The position numbers and the translations under genes are program-made. From Bryobacteraceae bacterium (lineage in GTDB: Bacteria; Acidobacteriota; Terriglobia; Bryobacterales; Bryobacteraceae): a stretch of 47,709 bases of DNA. How positions within the stretch are numbered: position 1 is the first letter of the stretch; every line of letters begins with the position of its first letter. Where the stretch lies: positions 1-47,709 of the forward strand of contig JASHOO010000026.1 in the NCBI GenBank assembly GCA_030041035.1, in the 5' to 3' direction. Below are positions 16,845 through 24,604 of the stretch, piece after piece. A model generated the notes under the pieces. That model ran no database searches, was not told the origin of the DNA, and saw nothing but the letters and a program-made list of their open reading frames with translations.

Positions 16845-17264
16845 GTCAGAAATCTCCTCTAGTTTGCAGAATACCGTAGGTGGGCGCCCACTCGCGGATT
16901 GCCGCTTCTCCGACCGAGAACGGCCCCGATAATGTTCTTCGGCGCATCTTTCTCACTTAACGACGTGATTTCCCCCCAAGAGGTTTCAGCCGGAAGCGAA
17001 GGCGGGCGAAATGTCACAAAAGTCCAAATCCGGGGTGGCAGGGACGACGATTGTTAAATTTCCGGTTCTGTCTTGTGTCACACAAATTCGTCCGGCAGGT
17101 TTAGACGAAGCCGGCTGTGTCAGGCGACGGCTGTGGCGGCGAGAGCGGCACGGGAAGAGCGGGTTTCAGGCTGCGACGGCCGAGATGCGGTAACCGTTTG
17201 CGAGCGGCGGTGCTAGTGACGGCGCGGGCCGGATGCCGCCGCGGAGGAAGCAGGGTTTGAGACC
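16845..17264. other. 420-bp intergenic region upstream of the beta-barrel gene
   Basis: It contains no convincing gene. The perfect palindrome TTGTGTCACACAA lies at 17073-17085, and its core TGTCACA recurs at 17012-17018, 64 bp away. This resembles the half-sites of CRP/FNR-type regulators (TGTGA/TCACA) and may control the beta-barrel gene on the minus strand, whose ribosome site is at the right end of its leader. I found no clear terminator for the histidine kinase gene that ends at 17265. Confidence 0.4.
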
Positions 17265-18749
17265 TCAATTGCTGATTTTCGTGACCTGAGCCGCGGCCAT
17301 GGCATCCTGGATGGCGGCAAACAGACGCCCGGGATCGAAGGGCTTGATCACGTAGCCGTCCATGTCCGCCGCGCGGCACCTTTCGGCGTAACCGGTTTCG
17401 GCGTGGGCCGTCATGGCGATGATGGGAGTGCGGCGGCCGTTGCGGTATTCGCGCTCGCGAATGGCCGCGGTAGCTTCGAAGCCGTCCATGCCGGGCATTT
17501 GTATATCCATGAGGATCAGGTCGAAAGCGCCGGCGTCGTAAAGTTCAAGGGCGTGCAGACCGTCGGCCGCCACCGCGACGCGATGGCCGCGCTTTTCGAG
17601 CAGGCGGCTGGCCAGCTTCTGGTTGACGGCATTGTCTTCGGCCACCAGGACGGCCAGCGCGCGTGTATCCGGAACAGGCCGGGCGACGGGCTCGGGGAGT
17701 TGGAGTGCGGCGGCGCTGCCGAAGTAGGCGGTAAAGGAGAAGGTGCTGCCCGCGCCCGGACGGCTGTCGACCCAGATCTTACCGCCCATGAGCTTCACGA
17801 TGCGCGCAGAGATGGTGAGTCCCAGGCCGGTTCCCCCGTATTTGCGGGCGGTCGAGCCGTCGCCCTGGCGGAAGGCTTCAAAGATGAGCGGTTGCTGGTC
17901 CGGCGCGATGCCCGGCCCGGTGTCGCGAACCGAAAACTCGATTAAAGGCAAAGGCCCGATATCGGACGCCAGCCGTGCGCCAAACGTTACCGAGCCGGAT
18001 TCGGTGAACTTGATGGCGTTGCCGATCAGGTTGAGAATCACCTGGCGCAAACGGCTCTCATCACCGACCAATACGGCGGGAATTTCCGGGGCGACGTGCC
18101 AGTTCATCCTGAGGCCCTTTTTTTCTGCGGCGGCGCACATGGTGCTCACTGCATCCTGCATACAGGAGGGCAAGGAGAAAGGCGACGGATCGAGTTCCAG
18201 CCTGCCGGCTTCGATCTTGGAAAAATCCAAAATGTCGTTCAGCAGCGAAAGCAGCGATTTGGCGGAAGCGTGGACGACCTCGAAGCACTCCCTTTGCTCG
18301 GCCGGCGTAGCGGCTTCCAAACCCAGCGCGCACATTCCCAAGATGCCGTTCATGGGAGTGCGGATCTCATGGCTCATATTGGCCAGGAACTCGCTTTTCA
18401 AACGGTTGGCTTCCTGGGCCTGTTCGAACAGCCGTTCGATGCGGCGATTCTGCTGTTCGCCCCGGGCCTTTTCTTCGAGCACGCGCGCCTTTTCGAGCGA
18501 AAGCTGGCGCGTCCTGTCGGCCAGCATGCGTTCCAGGCGGCTGCGTTGGTGGAGGACGCGGCGCACCTGGCGGCGCAGGAAACAGGTGATGACGAGAACG
18601 GCCAGCAAGAGCAGCCCGGAGGCCGCCCAAGGATTATTCACCCAGAGCTGCGGGCGGTCCGGATGTTCCGCGGCCAAGGGCTGCGCAGAGGCCGCGATGG
18701 GCAACAGCCGCAGGCAGACGAGCCACACCAAGCGCGTGGGGAACGCCAT
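17265..18749 (-). CDS. Hybrid sensor histidine kinase with receiver domain, minimal sensor
   Basis: A 494-residue membrane kinase. A signal-like N-terminus (~1-22) is followed by a periplasmic stretch of only ~20 residues, one membrane helix ([15 protein letters not shown], ~44-58), a coiled coil (~60-120), the HisKA domain with [10 protein letters not shown] (phospho-His ~127), the ATPase domain ([27 protein letters not shown]) and a C-terminal receiver with [13 protein letters not shown] (phospho-Asp ~415). In Solibacter-type genomes this kinase core usually follows a large two-component propeller/Y_Y_Y sensor; here that part is absent. No output regulator is adjacent. ATG 18749 is chosen over the TTG one codon upstream. 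The phosphate target (a HPt protein or the kinase itself) is not in the window. Confidence 0.93.
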   Translation of the reverse strand: MAFPTRLVWLVCLRLLPIAASAQPLAAEHPDRPQLWVNNPWAASGLLLLAVLVITCFLRRQVRRVLHQRSRLERMLADRTRQLSLEKARVLEEKARGEQQNRRIERLFEQAQEANRLKSEFLANMSHEIRTPMNGILGMCALGLEAATPAEQRECFEVVHASAKSLLSLLNDILDFSKIEAGRLELDPSPFSLPSCMQDAVSTMCAAAEKKGLRMNWHVAPEIPAVLVGDESRLRQVILNLIGNAIKFTESGSVTFGARLASDIGPLPLIEFSVRDTGPGIAPDQQPLIFEAFRQGDGSTARKYGGTGLGLTISARIVKLMGGKIWVDSRPGAGSTFSFTAYFGSAAALQLPEPVARPVPDTRALAVLVAEDNAVNQKLASRLLEKRGHRVAVAADGLHALELYDAGAFDLILMDIQMPGMDGFEATAAIREREYRNGRRTPIIAMTAHAETGYAERCRAADMDGYVIKPFDPGRLFAAIQDAMAAAQVTKISN

Positions 18750-18928
18750 CAATCGTGAAATCGACCGATGCCGCGGGGAACTTTAGAACGATCCAACTGT
18801 GGCGGGCGAATCGAGGCGGAAGCGCGGGCCCGCTCGAGGTGAACGGGCCCGGTATGGGTGAGAATGCCCGCTCAAAGTGGAGGGCGCCGAAGGCAAAGTT
18901 TACATTTCCGTGCATTTCGTCTGGTGCG

Positions 18929-20071
18929 CTACAGCACGGTGACGAGTTTCGCGAGCAGCGCGGTGCGGTCGGCGATGCGGTTGACGAGGATGCTTTCGTT
19001 GGGGGCGTGGGCGCCTTCGCCCACACCGCCGAGGCCATCGAGTGTGGGGATGCCGAGCGCCGCGGTCAGGTTACCGTCGGAGCCGCCGCCGGTCATGGAT
19101 TCTTCGAGCGCCACGCCCATCTCGCGCGCCAGTTGCTGCGCCGTGCGGAAAAGCTGCACGATGCCGACCGAACGCTCCATGGGCGGACGGTTCAGGCCGC
19201 CTGTAATTTCGAGATTGCAGCGTTTATCGAAGGGCTTCAAGGAATGAAATTTGCGGTCGAGCGATTCGGCGTCGCGCAATCGCGGCGCGCGGATATCGAT
19301 GACCGCGCTGGCTTGGGCTGCCACCACATTCGAGCGGGAACCGCCGGTGATTAAGCCGGGATTCACGGTGACGCCCTGCTTGAGATTGGTGAAGGCGGCG
19401 ACACGCTCGATCTGGCGCGCGAGCTCGAGGATGGCGCTGGCGCCGGCAGCGAAATCGACGCCGGCATGCGAAGCGCGGCCGTGCACGGTGATGGTGTAAT
19501 CGCCCACGCCTTTGCGGGCGGTTTTGAGCTTGCCTTCGAGACCCGTGCCCGGTTCGAGCACCAGCACGGCTTTGGCGCGGCGCGCGGTTTCCTGGGTGAG
19601 GGTGCGCGAGGAATCGCTGCCCACTTCTTCATCAGAATTGACCAGCAGCTTGACGCGGTGGCGCACGGGGATGTCCAGCTCGCGCAGGGCGCGCATGGCG
19701 AACAGAAAAAACGCAAGGCCCGATTTCATGTCGAACACGCCGGGCCCCCAGAGGCGGCCGTCGGATTCGCGGAAGGGCATGCGCGCGAGCGTGCCTACGG
19801 GCCAGACGGTATCGGAATGGCCCAGCGCGAGGATCTCGCCTTTCCTCCGCGCCGGACCGGCGAGCGCGAACTCGCACAGAAGATGCCTGCCGAACCTGCC
19901 GCCGGGAAAGGTTTCGACGGCGCCCGAGGGAGCGCATTCGGCGGCGAGGAGATCGACAAAGCGATCGACCGCGCGCGGATCATCGGAGGGGGATTCACAC
20001 TCGACCAGGAGGCGGATGAGGGCGATGATGGCGGGCTGCTGTGCTTGAACGTGCGAGAGGATGGGATCCAC
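18929..20071 (-). CDS. M20 family metallopeptidase (CPG2/ArgE-like)
   Basis: A 380-residue zinc peptidase/deacylase from GTG 20071. Zinc and catalytic motifs are ILALGHSDTVWP, WGPGVFDMKSG and VNSDEEVGS, and the dimerisation domain carries GRASHAGVDFAAGASAI. The closing MTGGGSDGNLTAALGIPTLDGLGGVGEGAHAPNE has the last zinc His, as in carboxypeptidase G2-like enzymes. The substrate (glutamyl conjugate, peptide or acyl-amino acid) is not evident, and there is no clear signal peptide. A longer start at 20143 is open but would read through the hairpin at 20099-20116 into the preceding gene, so GTG 20071 is preferred. A ~180-bp gap separates it from the kinase gene. Confidence 0.9.
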   Translation of the reverse strand: MDPILSHVQAQQPAIIALIRLLVECESPSDDPRAVDRFVDLLAAECAPSGAVETFPGGRFGRHLLCEFALAGPARRKGEILALGHSDTVWPVGTLARMPFRESDGRLWGPGVFDMKSGLAFFLFAMRALRELDIPVRHRVKLLVNSDEEVGSDSSRTLTQETARRAKAVLVLEPGTGLEGKLKTARKGVGDYTITVHGRASHAGVDFAAGASAILELARQIERVAAFTNLKQGVTVNPGLITGGSRSNVVAAQASAVIDIRAPRLRDAESLDRKFHSLKPFDKRCNLEITGGLNRPPMERSVGIVQLFRTAQQLAREMGVALEESMTGGGSDGNLTAALGIPTLDGLGGVGEGAHAPNESILVNRIADRTALLAKLVTVL

Positions 20072-20098
20072 GGGGCTATGATAGCGGACGGTGACCAG

Positions 20099-20116
20099 GG
20101 CCGGGTGTGCCCGGCC
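20099..20116. terminator. Hairpin just after the zinc-ribbon gene
   Basis: GGCCGGGTGTGCCCGGCC has 7-bp perfect arms and a 4-base loop, directly after the stop codon (20118-20120) of the minus-strand zinc-ribbon gene. No T-run follows, so it may be a weak terminator, an mRNA-stabilising hairpin or a dispersed palindromic repeat. Confidence 0.5.
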
Positions 20117-20117
20117 A

Positions 20118-20474
20118 CTACATGAACTGCTCCAGAAGAGCACGGGCCTCGGCTTCGCGATCGCTTCCCACCAGCACGCGACGCGGATCTAACGCGAAGT
20201 GTCCGGCGTAATGGGGGGAGACCTCATCTCCAGCGACGTAGAACGGGATTCCGGCTTCCTGCAGCACGCTCTTGGCAGCCCCGAGCAGCACAGGATCGCT
20301 GGTTTCGAGAACCGTGACGAATTCGGGATCGGGTTGGCCCTGTGCGGGGGAAATGGGCTTGAATCGCGAGTCAGGCTCCGGCTGGGGCGGTTGCTCCCAG
20401 ACCAGCGGGACATGGCAATCGGAACACTCGGTGAATCCTTCGCGAAATTCCGCGCCACATTGAGGGCAAAACAT
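20118..20474 (-). CDS. Zinc-ribbon protein with DUF2007-like domain
   Basis: A 118-residue protein starting at ATG 20474, preceded by GAGG. Residues 2-20 form a zinc ribbon, CPQC-(13)-CSDC, followed by a Pro-rich linker. Residues ~52-118 resemble DUF2007 (putative signal-transducing domain): EFVTVLETSDPVLLGAAKSVLQEAGIPFYV then RVLVGSDREAEARALLEQF. Such proteins are widespread and have no established role. The frame is open to 20501, but the longer N-terminus adds only nine residues before the zinc ribbon. It is divergent from fabZ, with starts 35 bp apart. Confidence 0.85.
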   Translation of the reverse strand: MFCPQCGAEFREGFTECSDCHVPLVWEQPPQPEPDSRFKPISPAQGQPDPEFVTVLETSDPVLLGAAKSVLQEAGIPFYVAGDEVSPHYAGHFALDPRRVLVGSDREAEARALLEQFM

Positions 20475-20509
20475 CGAGGCCTCGGCCGGCGAGCGCTTCA
20501 CAGGCTATA

Positions 20510-20974
20510 ATGCCAGTTTCCATGTTGGATATCAACGAGATCCGCCGAATTTTGCCTCACCGCTACCCGATGCTGCTGGTGGACCGCATCCTGGAACTCG
20601 AAGCCGAGCGGATTGTGGGCATCAAGAACGTCACCGCGGACGAGCCGTTTTTCAGCGGCCACTTTCCGGATTTTCCAGTGATGCCGGGCGTGCTGATCGT
20701 GGAAGCGATGGCGCAGACCGCAGGTGTGCTGGTGCTGAAGAGCATCCCGGAGCGCGATTCGAAGCTGGTGCTGCTGGTGGCGATCGAGTACGCCAAGTTC
20801 CGGCGGCCGGTGGTGCCGGGCGATCAGCTTCGCATCGAAATGACGGTTCTCAAGCGCAAGGCCAGCGTGGCGAAAATGGCGGGAACCGCGACCGTGGATG
20901 GCGTGGTGGTGGCCGAGGCGCAGGTGATGTGCAAGCTGGAAGACAAAGACCAGGCGCAGATTTCGCCCGAGTAG
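20510..20974 (+). CDS. fabZ: 3-hydroxyacyl-[acyl-carrier-protein] dehydratase FabZ
   Basis: A 154-residue hot-dog-fold enzyme that removes water from 3-hydroxyacyl-ACP in fatty acid synthesis; it competes with the lipid A pathway for 3-hydroxyacyl-ACP. The active-site signature GHFPDFPVMPGVLIVEAMAQ contains His51 and Glu65. LPHRYPMLLVDRI near the N-terminus is typical. ATG 20522 would give a family-like start (MLDINEI), but ATG 20510 has AGG at better spacing; both are possible. lpxA starts 3 bp after the stop, matching the common fabZ-lpxA pairing. Confidence 0.96.
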   Translation: MPVSMLDINEIRRILPHRYPMLLVDRILELEAERIVGIKNVTADEPFFSGHFPDFPVMPGVLIVEAMAQTAGVLVLKSIPERDSKLVLLVAIEYAKFRRPVVPGDQLRIEMTVLKRKASVAKMAGTATVDGVVVAEAQVMCKLEDKDQAQISPE

Positions 20975-20977
20975 CGC

Positions 20978-21754
20978 ATGCCTGTTCACCCGACAGCGAT
21001 TGTCGATCCCCAGGCGTGCATCGCGGAAACGGCAGTGATCGGGCCGTACTCGATCGTGGGAGCGGAGGTGGAGATTGGCGCGGGCACGCGCTTGATGGCC
21101 CACGTTTACGTGGACGGGCCCACGCGGATCGGGGAGGAGAACACTTTTTATCCGTACTCGACGGTGGGCGTGGCGCCGCAGGATTTGAAATACAAGGGTG
21201 AGCGCAGCGAAACGCGCATCGGCAACCGGAACCGCATCCGCGAGTTCGTCACGATACATCGCGGCACCGAAGGCGGCGGCAGGGTGACGCGCATCGGAGA
21301 CGGGAATTTGCTGATGGCGTATGTGCACGTGGCGCACGATGTGCAGGTGGCGGATCACGTGGTGCTGGCGAATGCGGTGACGCTGGGGGGACACGTTCTG
21401 GTGGGCGAGTGGGCGGTAGTGGGAGCTTCGACGGGGGTGCACCAGTTCTGCCGCATCGGGCGGCACGCGATTGTGGGCGGATACAGCGTGATCACGCAGG
21501 ATGTGCTGCCGTTCTCCACCACGGTGAGCGAGCGGGCGAACAAGGTTTTCGGCGCCAACCGCACCGGGCTCGAACGGCGCGGCTTCTCCGCCGAGCGCAT
21601 CGAAGAGCTGCAAAAAGCGCTGCGGCTGCTTACGCACGCGGGGCTGAACACTTCGCAGGCGGTGGAGCGGATTCGCGCGGAGGTGGTTTCCTCGCCGGAG
21701 CTCGAAGAACTGCTGGGGTTCATCGCGCAATCCGAGCGCGGCTTCGTGAAGTAA
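20978..21754 (+). CDS. lpxA: UDP-N-acetylglucosamine acyltransferase LpxA
   Basis: A 258-residue acyltransferase that moves a 3-hydroxyacyl chain from ACP to the 3-position of UDP-GlcNAc, the first step of lipid A synthesis. The left-handed beta-helix of hexapeptide repeats runs ~1-190 and the C-terminal helices follow. The catalytic His (His125 in E. coli) is His120 in AYVHVAHDVQVADHVVLAN. The length is normal. The next gene overlaps by one base (TAATG), so the operon is tightly coupled. If the neighbouring oxidoreductase makes a 3-amino sugar, LpxA could acylate that instead; that cannot be read from the sequence. Confidence 0.96.
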   Translation: MPVHPTAIVDPQACIAETAVIGPYSIVGAEVEIGAGTRLMAHVYVDGPTRIGEENTFYPYSTVGVAPQDLKYKGERSETRIGNRNRIREFVTIHRGTEGGGRVTRIGDGNLLMAYVHVAHDVQVADHVVLANAVTLGGHVLVGEWAVVGASTGVHQFCRIGRHAIVGGYSVITQDVLPFSTTVSERANKVFGANRTGLERRGFSAERIEELQKALRLLTHAGLNTSQAVERIRAEVVSSPELEELLGFIAQSERGFVK

Positions 21755-22566
21755 TGCGTTACGGTCTGATCGCGGGCAATGGCCGGTTTCCGTTATTGGC
21801 GCTTGAAAACGCGCGCAAACTGGGGCATGAAGTGGTGGCCATTGGGATTGAGGAGGAAGCCTCGCGCGAGATCGAGCCGCTGGCTGCGCGCTGCTACTGG
21901 ATCTCGCTGGGCGAGCTGAGCCGGCTGATCGAGATTCTGAAGAGCGAAGGCGTTACGGAAGTGATGATGACCGGCCAGGTGAAGCATGCCAAGATTTTTT
22001 CGGCGATACGGCCGGACTGGCGGCTGGTCAAGCTGCTGGCCGCGCTACCGCGCAAGAATACGGACTCGCTCATCGGCGGTGTGGCCAAGATTCTGGAAGA
22101 TGAAGGCATCCGGCTGGTGGATTCGACGGCGCTGCTCAAACCGCTGTTGGCCGATGCCGGCGTCATGACGCGGCGCAAGCCCACCAAAGACGAAGAAGCG
22201 GATTTCGCATATGGGCGCGCCATCGCGCAGGCGCTCGCGGGTTGGGACATCGGGCAAAGCGTGGCCATTGCAGCGCGCGCCTGCGTGGCGGTGGAGGCGA
22301 TGGAAGGCACCGACGCCATGCTGCGAAGAGCGGCATCGCTTGTGAACGGCAAGCCGCTCACGCTGGTGAAGGCCGCGACGCGGCGCCGGCATCTGCTGTT
22401 CGATGTACCGGTGGTAGGTGTAGACACGATCGCCGTGATGCGCGAAACGGGCACCACCGCGATGGCGCTGGACGCCGGGAGAACGCTGATGCTCGACCGG
22501 GAGGAGATGATTCAGCGAGCGGATGAGGCCGAAATCAGCATTGTGGGTTATGAGGCGAAAGACTAA
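21754..22566 (+). CDS. lpxI: UDP-2,3-diacylglucosamine pyrophosphatase LpxI
   Basis: A 270-residue cytosolic enzyme (formerly DUF1009) that cleaves UDP-2,3-diacylglucosamine to lipid X and UMP, replacing LpxH. The N-terminal YGLIAGNGRFPLLALENARKLG, the middle EVMMTGQVKH and the C-terminal catalytic-domain stretch LFDVPVVGVDTIAVMRETG are typical. ATG 21754 overlaps the lpxA stop by one base; the frame is open much further upstream inside lpxA, but only this start gives the family N-terminus. Presence of LpxI implies that LpxH is not required in this organism. Confidence 0.94.
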   Translation: MRYGLIAGNGRFPLLALENARKLGHEVVAIGIEEEASREIEPLAARCYWISLGELSRLIEILKSEGVTEVMMTGQVKHAKIFSAIRPDWRLVKLLAALPRKNTDSLIGGVAKILEDEGIRLVDSTALLKPLLADAGVMTRRKPTKDEEADFAYGRAIAQALAGWDIGQSVAIAARACVAVEAMEGTDAMLRRAASLVNGKPLTLVKAATRRRHLLFDVPVVGVDTIAVMRETGTTAMALDAGRTLMLDREEMIQRADEAEISIVGYEAKD

Positions 22567-22590
22567 ACGCCGAGACGCCGAGACGCCGAG
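22567..22590 (+). repeat. Three tandem copies of ACGCCGAG
   Basis: ACGCCGAG occurs three times in a row directly after the lpxI stop and is followed by GACTTGAATC before the next ATG. The last unit supplies GAGG as a possible ribosome site at 22588-22591. It is a short slippage-type repeat; changes in copy number would alter the spacing between the two genes. Confidence 0.7.
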
Positions 22591-22600
22591 GACTTGAATC

Positions 22601-23563
22601 ATGGCTGCTATCCGTGTGGCTGTTGCCGGCGTGGGCGAGTTTGGGCGGAATCATGTCCGCGTGGTGAAGCAATCGCCGCGGGCGGAACTGGTGGCTGTGG
22701 TGGATTCGAACGGCGCGCGCGCCTCCGAAGTCGCGGCGGCCAACGGCTGTCTCGCGTTCACTGACGCTCGGGAACTCGCGGGCATAGCTGACGCGGCGAT
22801 TGTCGCGGTGCCGACTTCGGCGCATGCCGATGCCGGGTGTGCGCTCGTCGAAGCCGGTCTTGACGTACTGATCGAGAAGCCGATCGCCGCGGACCTGGAT
22901 TCGGCGGACCGGCTCATCCAGGCGTCTGAAGCGCGCCATCGCATTTTGCAGGTCGGCCACCTGGAGCGCTTCAACCCGGCGGTGATGGCGCTCGAAAAAA
23001 TCGCGCGGCTGCCGCTGTTTTTCGAAATTCACCGCATGAGCGTGTTCAGTCCACGCAGCCTGGATACTGACGTGGTGCTGGATCTGATGATTCACGATAT
23101 CGACATCCTGCTCAGCCTAGTGGATCGGCAAATCGAAGAGATCCGCGCGGCGGGCATCTCGATCCTCACCGGAAAGGTGGATATCGCCAATGTCCGGTTG
23201 CAGTTTGCAGGCGGATGCATCGCCAATGTGACGGCCAGCCGGGTTTCCACCGAGAAAGTCCGCAAGCTGCGGTTGTTCCAGCCAAGCCAGTACATATCAA
23301 TCGATTACAGCCGGCAGGACGCCGCGGTCTTCAGCGTGGGAGCGGACCGCCGGATTTCGTTCCAGCAGCTCCCGGTGACTCAGGGCGAGCCGCTCGCCTT
23401 GCAATTTGAGGCCTTTCTGGATGCGGTGGAAACCCGGCAAACGCCGAAACTTAACGGGCATGCCGGACGCCTAAATCTGAGGGTCGCTTTGGACATTCTT
23501 GCTAAGATTGAAGAGCACTCGCGAGTCGTCGCGCAATCGCTGGTGTCCTCATGGAAGCCGTAG
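22601..23563 (+). CDS. Gfo/Idh/MocA family oxidoreductase in the lipid A operon
   Basis: A 320-residue NAD(P)-dependent sugar dehydrogenase. The N-terminal nucleotide-binding motif is VAVAGVGEFGRNHVR (6-20), the catalytic EKP motif is at 92-94, and the second catalytic region is DLMIHDIDILLSL near 165. In lipid A operons such enzymes can be GnnA, which oxidises UDP-GlcNAc at C3 before amination by GnnB. No GnnB-type aminotransferase is beside it (the DegT enzyme at 34608 is in another locus), so the GnnA role is only a possibility. It ends with a 13-bp overlap into the TonB gene. Confidence 0.85.
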   Translation: MAAIRVAVAGVGEFGRNHVRVVKQSPRAELVAVVDSNGARASEVAAANGCLAFTDARELAGIADAAIVAVPTSAHADAGCALVEAGLDVLIEKPIAADLDSADRLIQASEARHRILQVGHLERFNPAVMALEKIARLPLFFEIHRMSVFSPRSLDTDVVLDLMIHDIDILLSLVDRQIEEIRAAGISILTGKVDIANVRLQFAGGCIANVTASRVSTEKVRKLRLFQPSQYISIDYSRQDAAVFSVGADRRISFQQLPVTQGEPLALQFEAFLDAVETRQTPKLNGHAGRLNLRVALDILAKIEEHSRVVAQSLVSSWKP

Positions 23564-24582
23564 AAGTCGAACAAAAGACTGAAGATCTCCACCTGCTTCT
23601 GGCCTGGGACACGGCCGGCGATCAGGCGCGATCGCGGCGGGCGGGTACGCTTTCGGTGGCGGTCCACATAGCCGTCACCATCATTCTGTTTTCTCTTCCG
23701 ACCGCGGTGTTCCGGCCGCTGGAAACACACACGGTTGTGACGCCTCTGATATTCCCGTTGAAAGAGCCCACGCAGAAAGCGCCGAACACGGGAAAGATCA
23801 GCAAATCGTTCAACGTGGAGTCTCTGTTGCCGGAGCCGAAGGTACATCTGCCGCCGTCGCGGCCTTCGACGACGCAGCCACGCGCGCTTCTGCCGCCGCC
23901 CGTTCCGGTGGCGAAGCCGGTTACGCCCGCACCGATGATTGAGCCGCCGAAGATCGAAGCAGCGGTAAAGGATGCCGGCCCGAATCTGCCTCCAGGGCTG
24001 ACGGCGGCCCCACCACCGCCGCCGCAGATTCAGAGCGAAGAAAAACCCAAGCTGGCGTTCGAGACGCCGGGTTCGTATTCGAACGGACCGGGGGTGATGA
24101 GGGAAGCTCCGCCTTCGACCTCGGTCGCGGACGCCATGCGCGCGCTGGCTCACCAAAGCGGAGGTGGTGTCGTGGTGGGCGATCTGGGCGCGGGTGACCT
24201 GGGGGGTCTGGGCCCCGGCATCAACCAGCCGCCCTCAGCCGGCAGGGCACAGAGCAAACTTCAGCTTTTGAGCGATCCCATGGGAGCGGATTTCCGGCCC
24301 TACCTGCTGGAGGTTCTGCAAACTGTGCGGCGCAATTGGTGGGCGGTGATGCCGGAAAGCGCCCGACTGGGGCGCCGGGGAACGGTAGCGCTGCAGTTTG
24401 CCATCGCCAAGGACGGCACCGTCACCAAGGTGGTGTTCGCCAGCAACTCGGGCGTCGACGCACTCGACCGCGCTGCGGTGTCGAGCATCAGCATGTCGAA
24501 CCCCTTCCCTCCCCTGCCGACTGATTATCGCGGCAACGTCATCCGGTTGCAGCTTACCTACGCCTACAACAACGCGCGGTGA
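23551..24582 (+). CDS. TonB family protein
   Basis: A 343-residue protein with one membrane helix (~33-52, LSVAVHIAVTIILFSLPTAVF), a long Pro-rich periplasmic spacer (~95-220) and a C-terminal TonB-like domain (~255-343) with RRNWWAVMPESARLGRRGTVALQFAIAKDGTVTKVVF. Such proteins pass proton-motive energy from ExbBD to outer-membrane receptors; ExbB/ExbD are not in the window. The N-terminus has ~30 cytosolic residues, longer than usual. It overlaps the oxidoreductase by 13 bp, closing the fabZ-lpxA-lpxI operon, and converges with the NRPS-like gene. Confidence 0.88.
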   Translation: MEAVEVEQKTEDLHLLLAWDTAGDQARSRRAGTLSVAVHIAVTIILFSLPTAVFRPLETHTVVTPLIFPLKEPTQKAPNTGKISKSFNVESLLPEPKVHLPPSRPSTTQPRALLPPPVPVAKPVTPAPMIEPPKIEAAVKDAGPNLPPGLTAAPPPPPQIQSEEKPKLAFETPGSYSNGPGVMREAPPSTSVADAMRALAHQSGGGVVVGDLGAGDLGGLGPGINQPPSAGRAQSKLQLLSDPMGADFRPYLLEVLQTVRRNWWAVMPESARLGRRGTVALQFAIAKDGTVTKVVFASNSGVDALDRAAVSSISMSNPFPPLPTDYRGNVIRLQLTYAYNNAR

Positions 24583-24604
24583 GCGGGCCGCTCCGCGTGA
24601 CTGG

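Noticed and set aside
16845-17264. Search for small genes or an RNA in the 420-bp gap
   Set aside because: Short frames are low-quality and no RNA fold or tRNA-like pattern could be supported by eye.
18634-19038. Minus-strand frame covering the gap between the kinase and the M20 peptidase
   Set aside because: Considered as a remnant of the missing kinase sensor, but it overlaps both genes in other frames and shows no propeller or Y_Y_Y features.
20072-20143. Longer N-terminus for the M20 peptidase
   Set aside because: It would run through the hairpin after the previous gene and adds residues not typical of the family; GTG 20071 gives a normal start.
20498-21730. 410-codon minus-strand open frame opposite fabZ and lpxA
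   Set aside because: It is a shadow of two well-supported genes; the His/Arg-rich product has no recognisable domain.
22567-22590. Tandem octamer as a possible CRISPR-like array
   Set aside because: The units are 8 bp and contiguous with no spacers; it is a simple tandem repeat.
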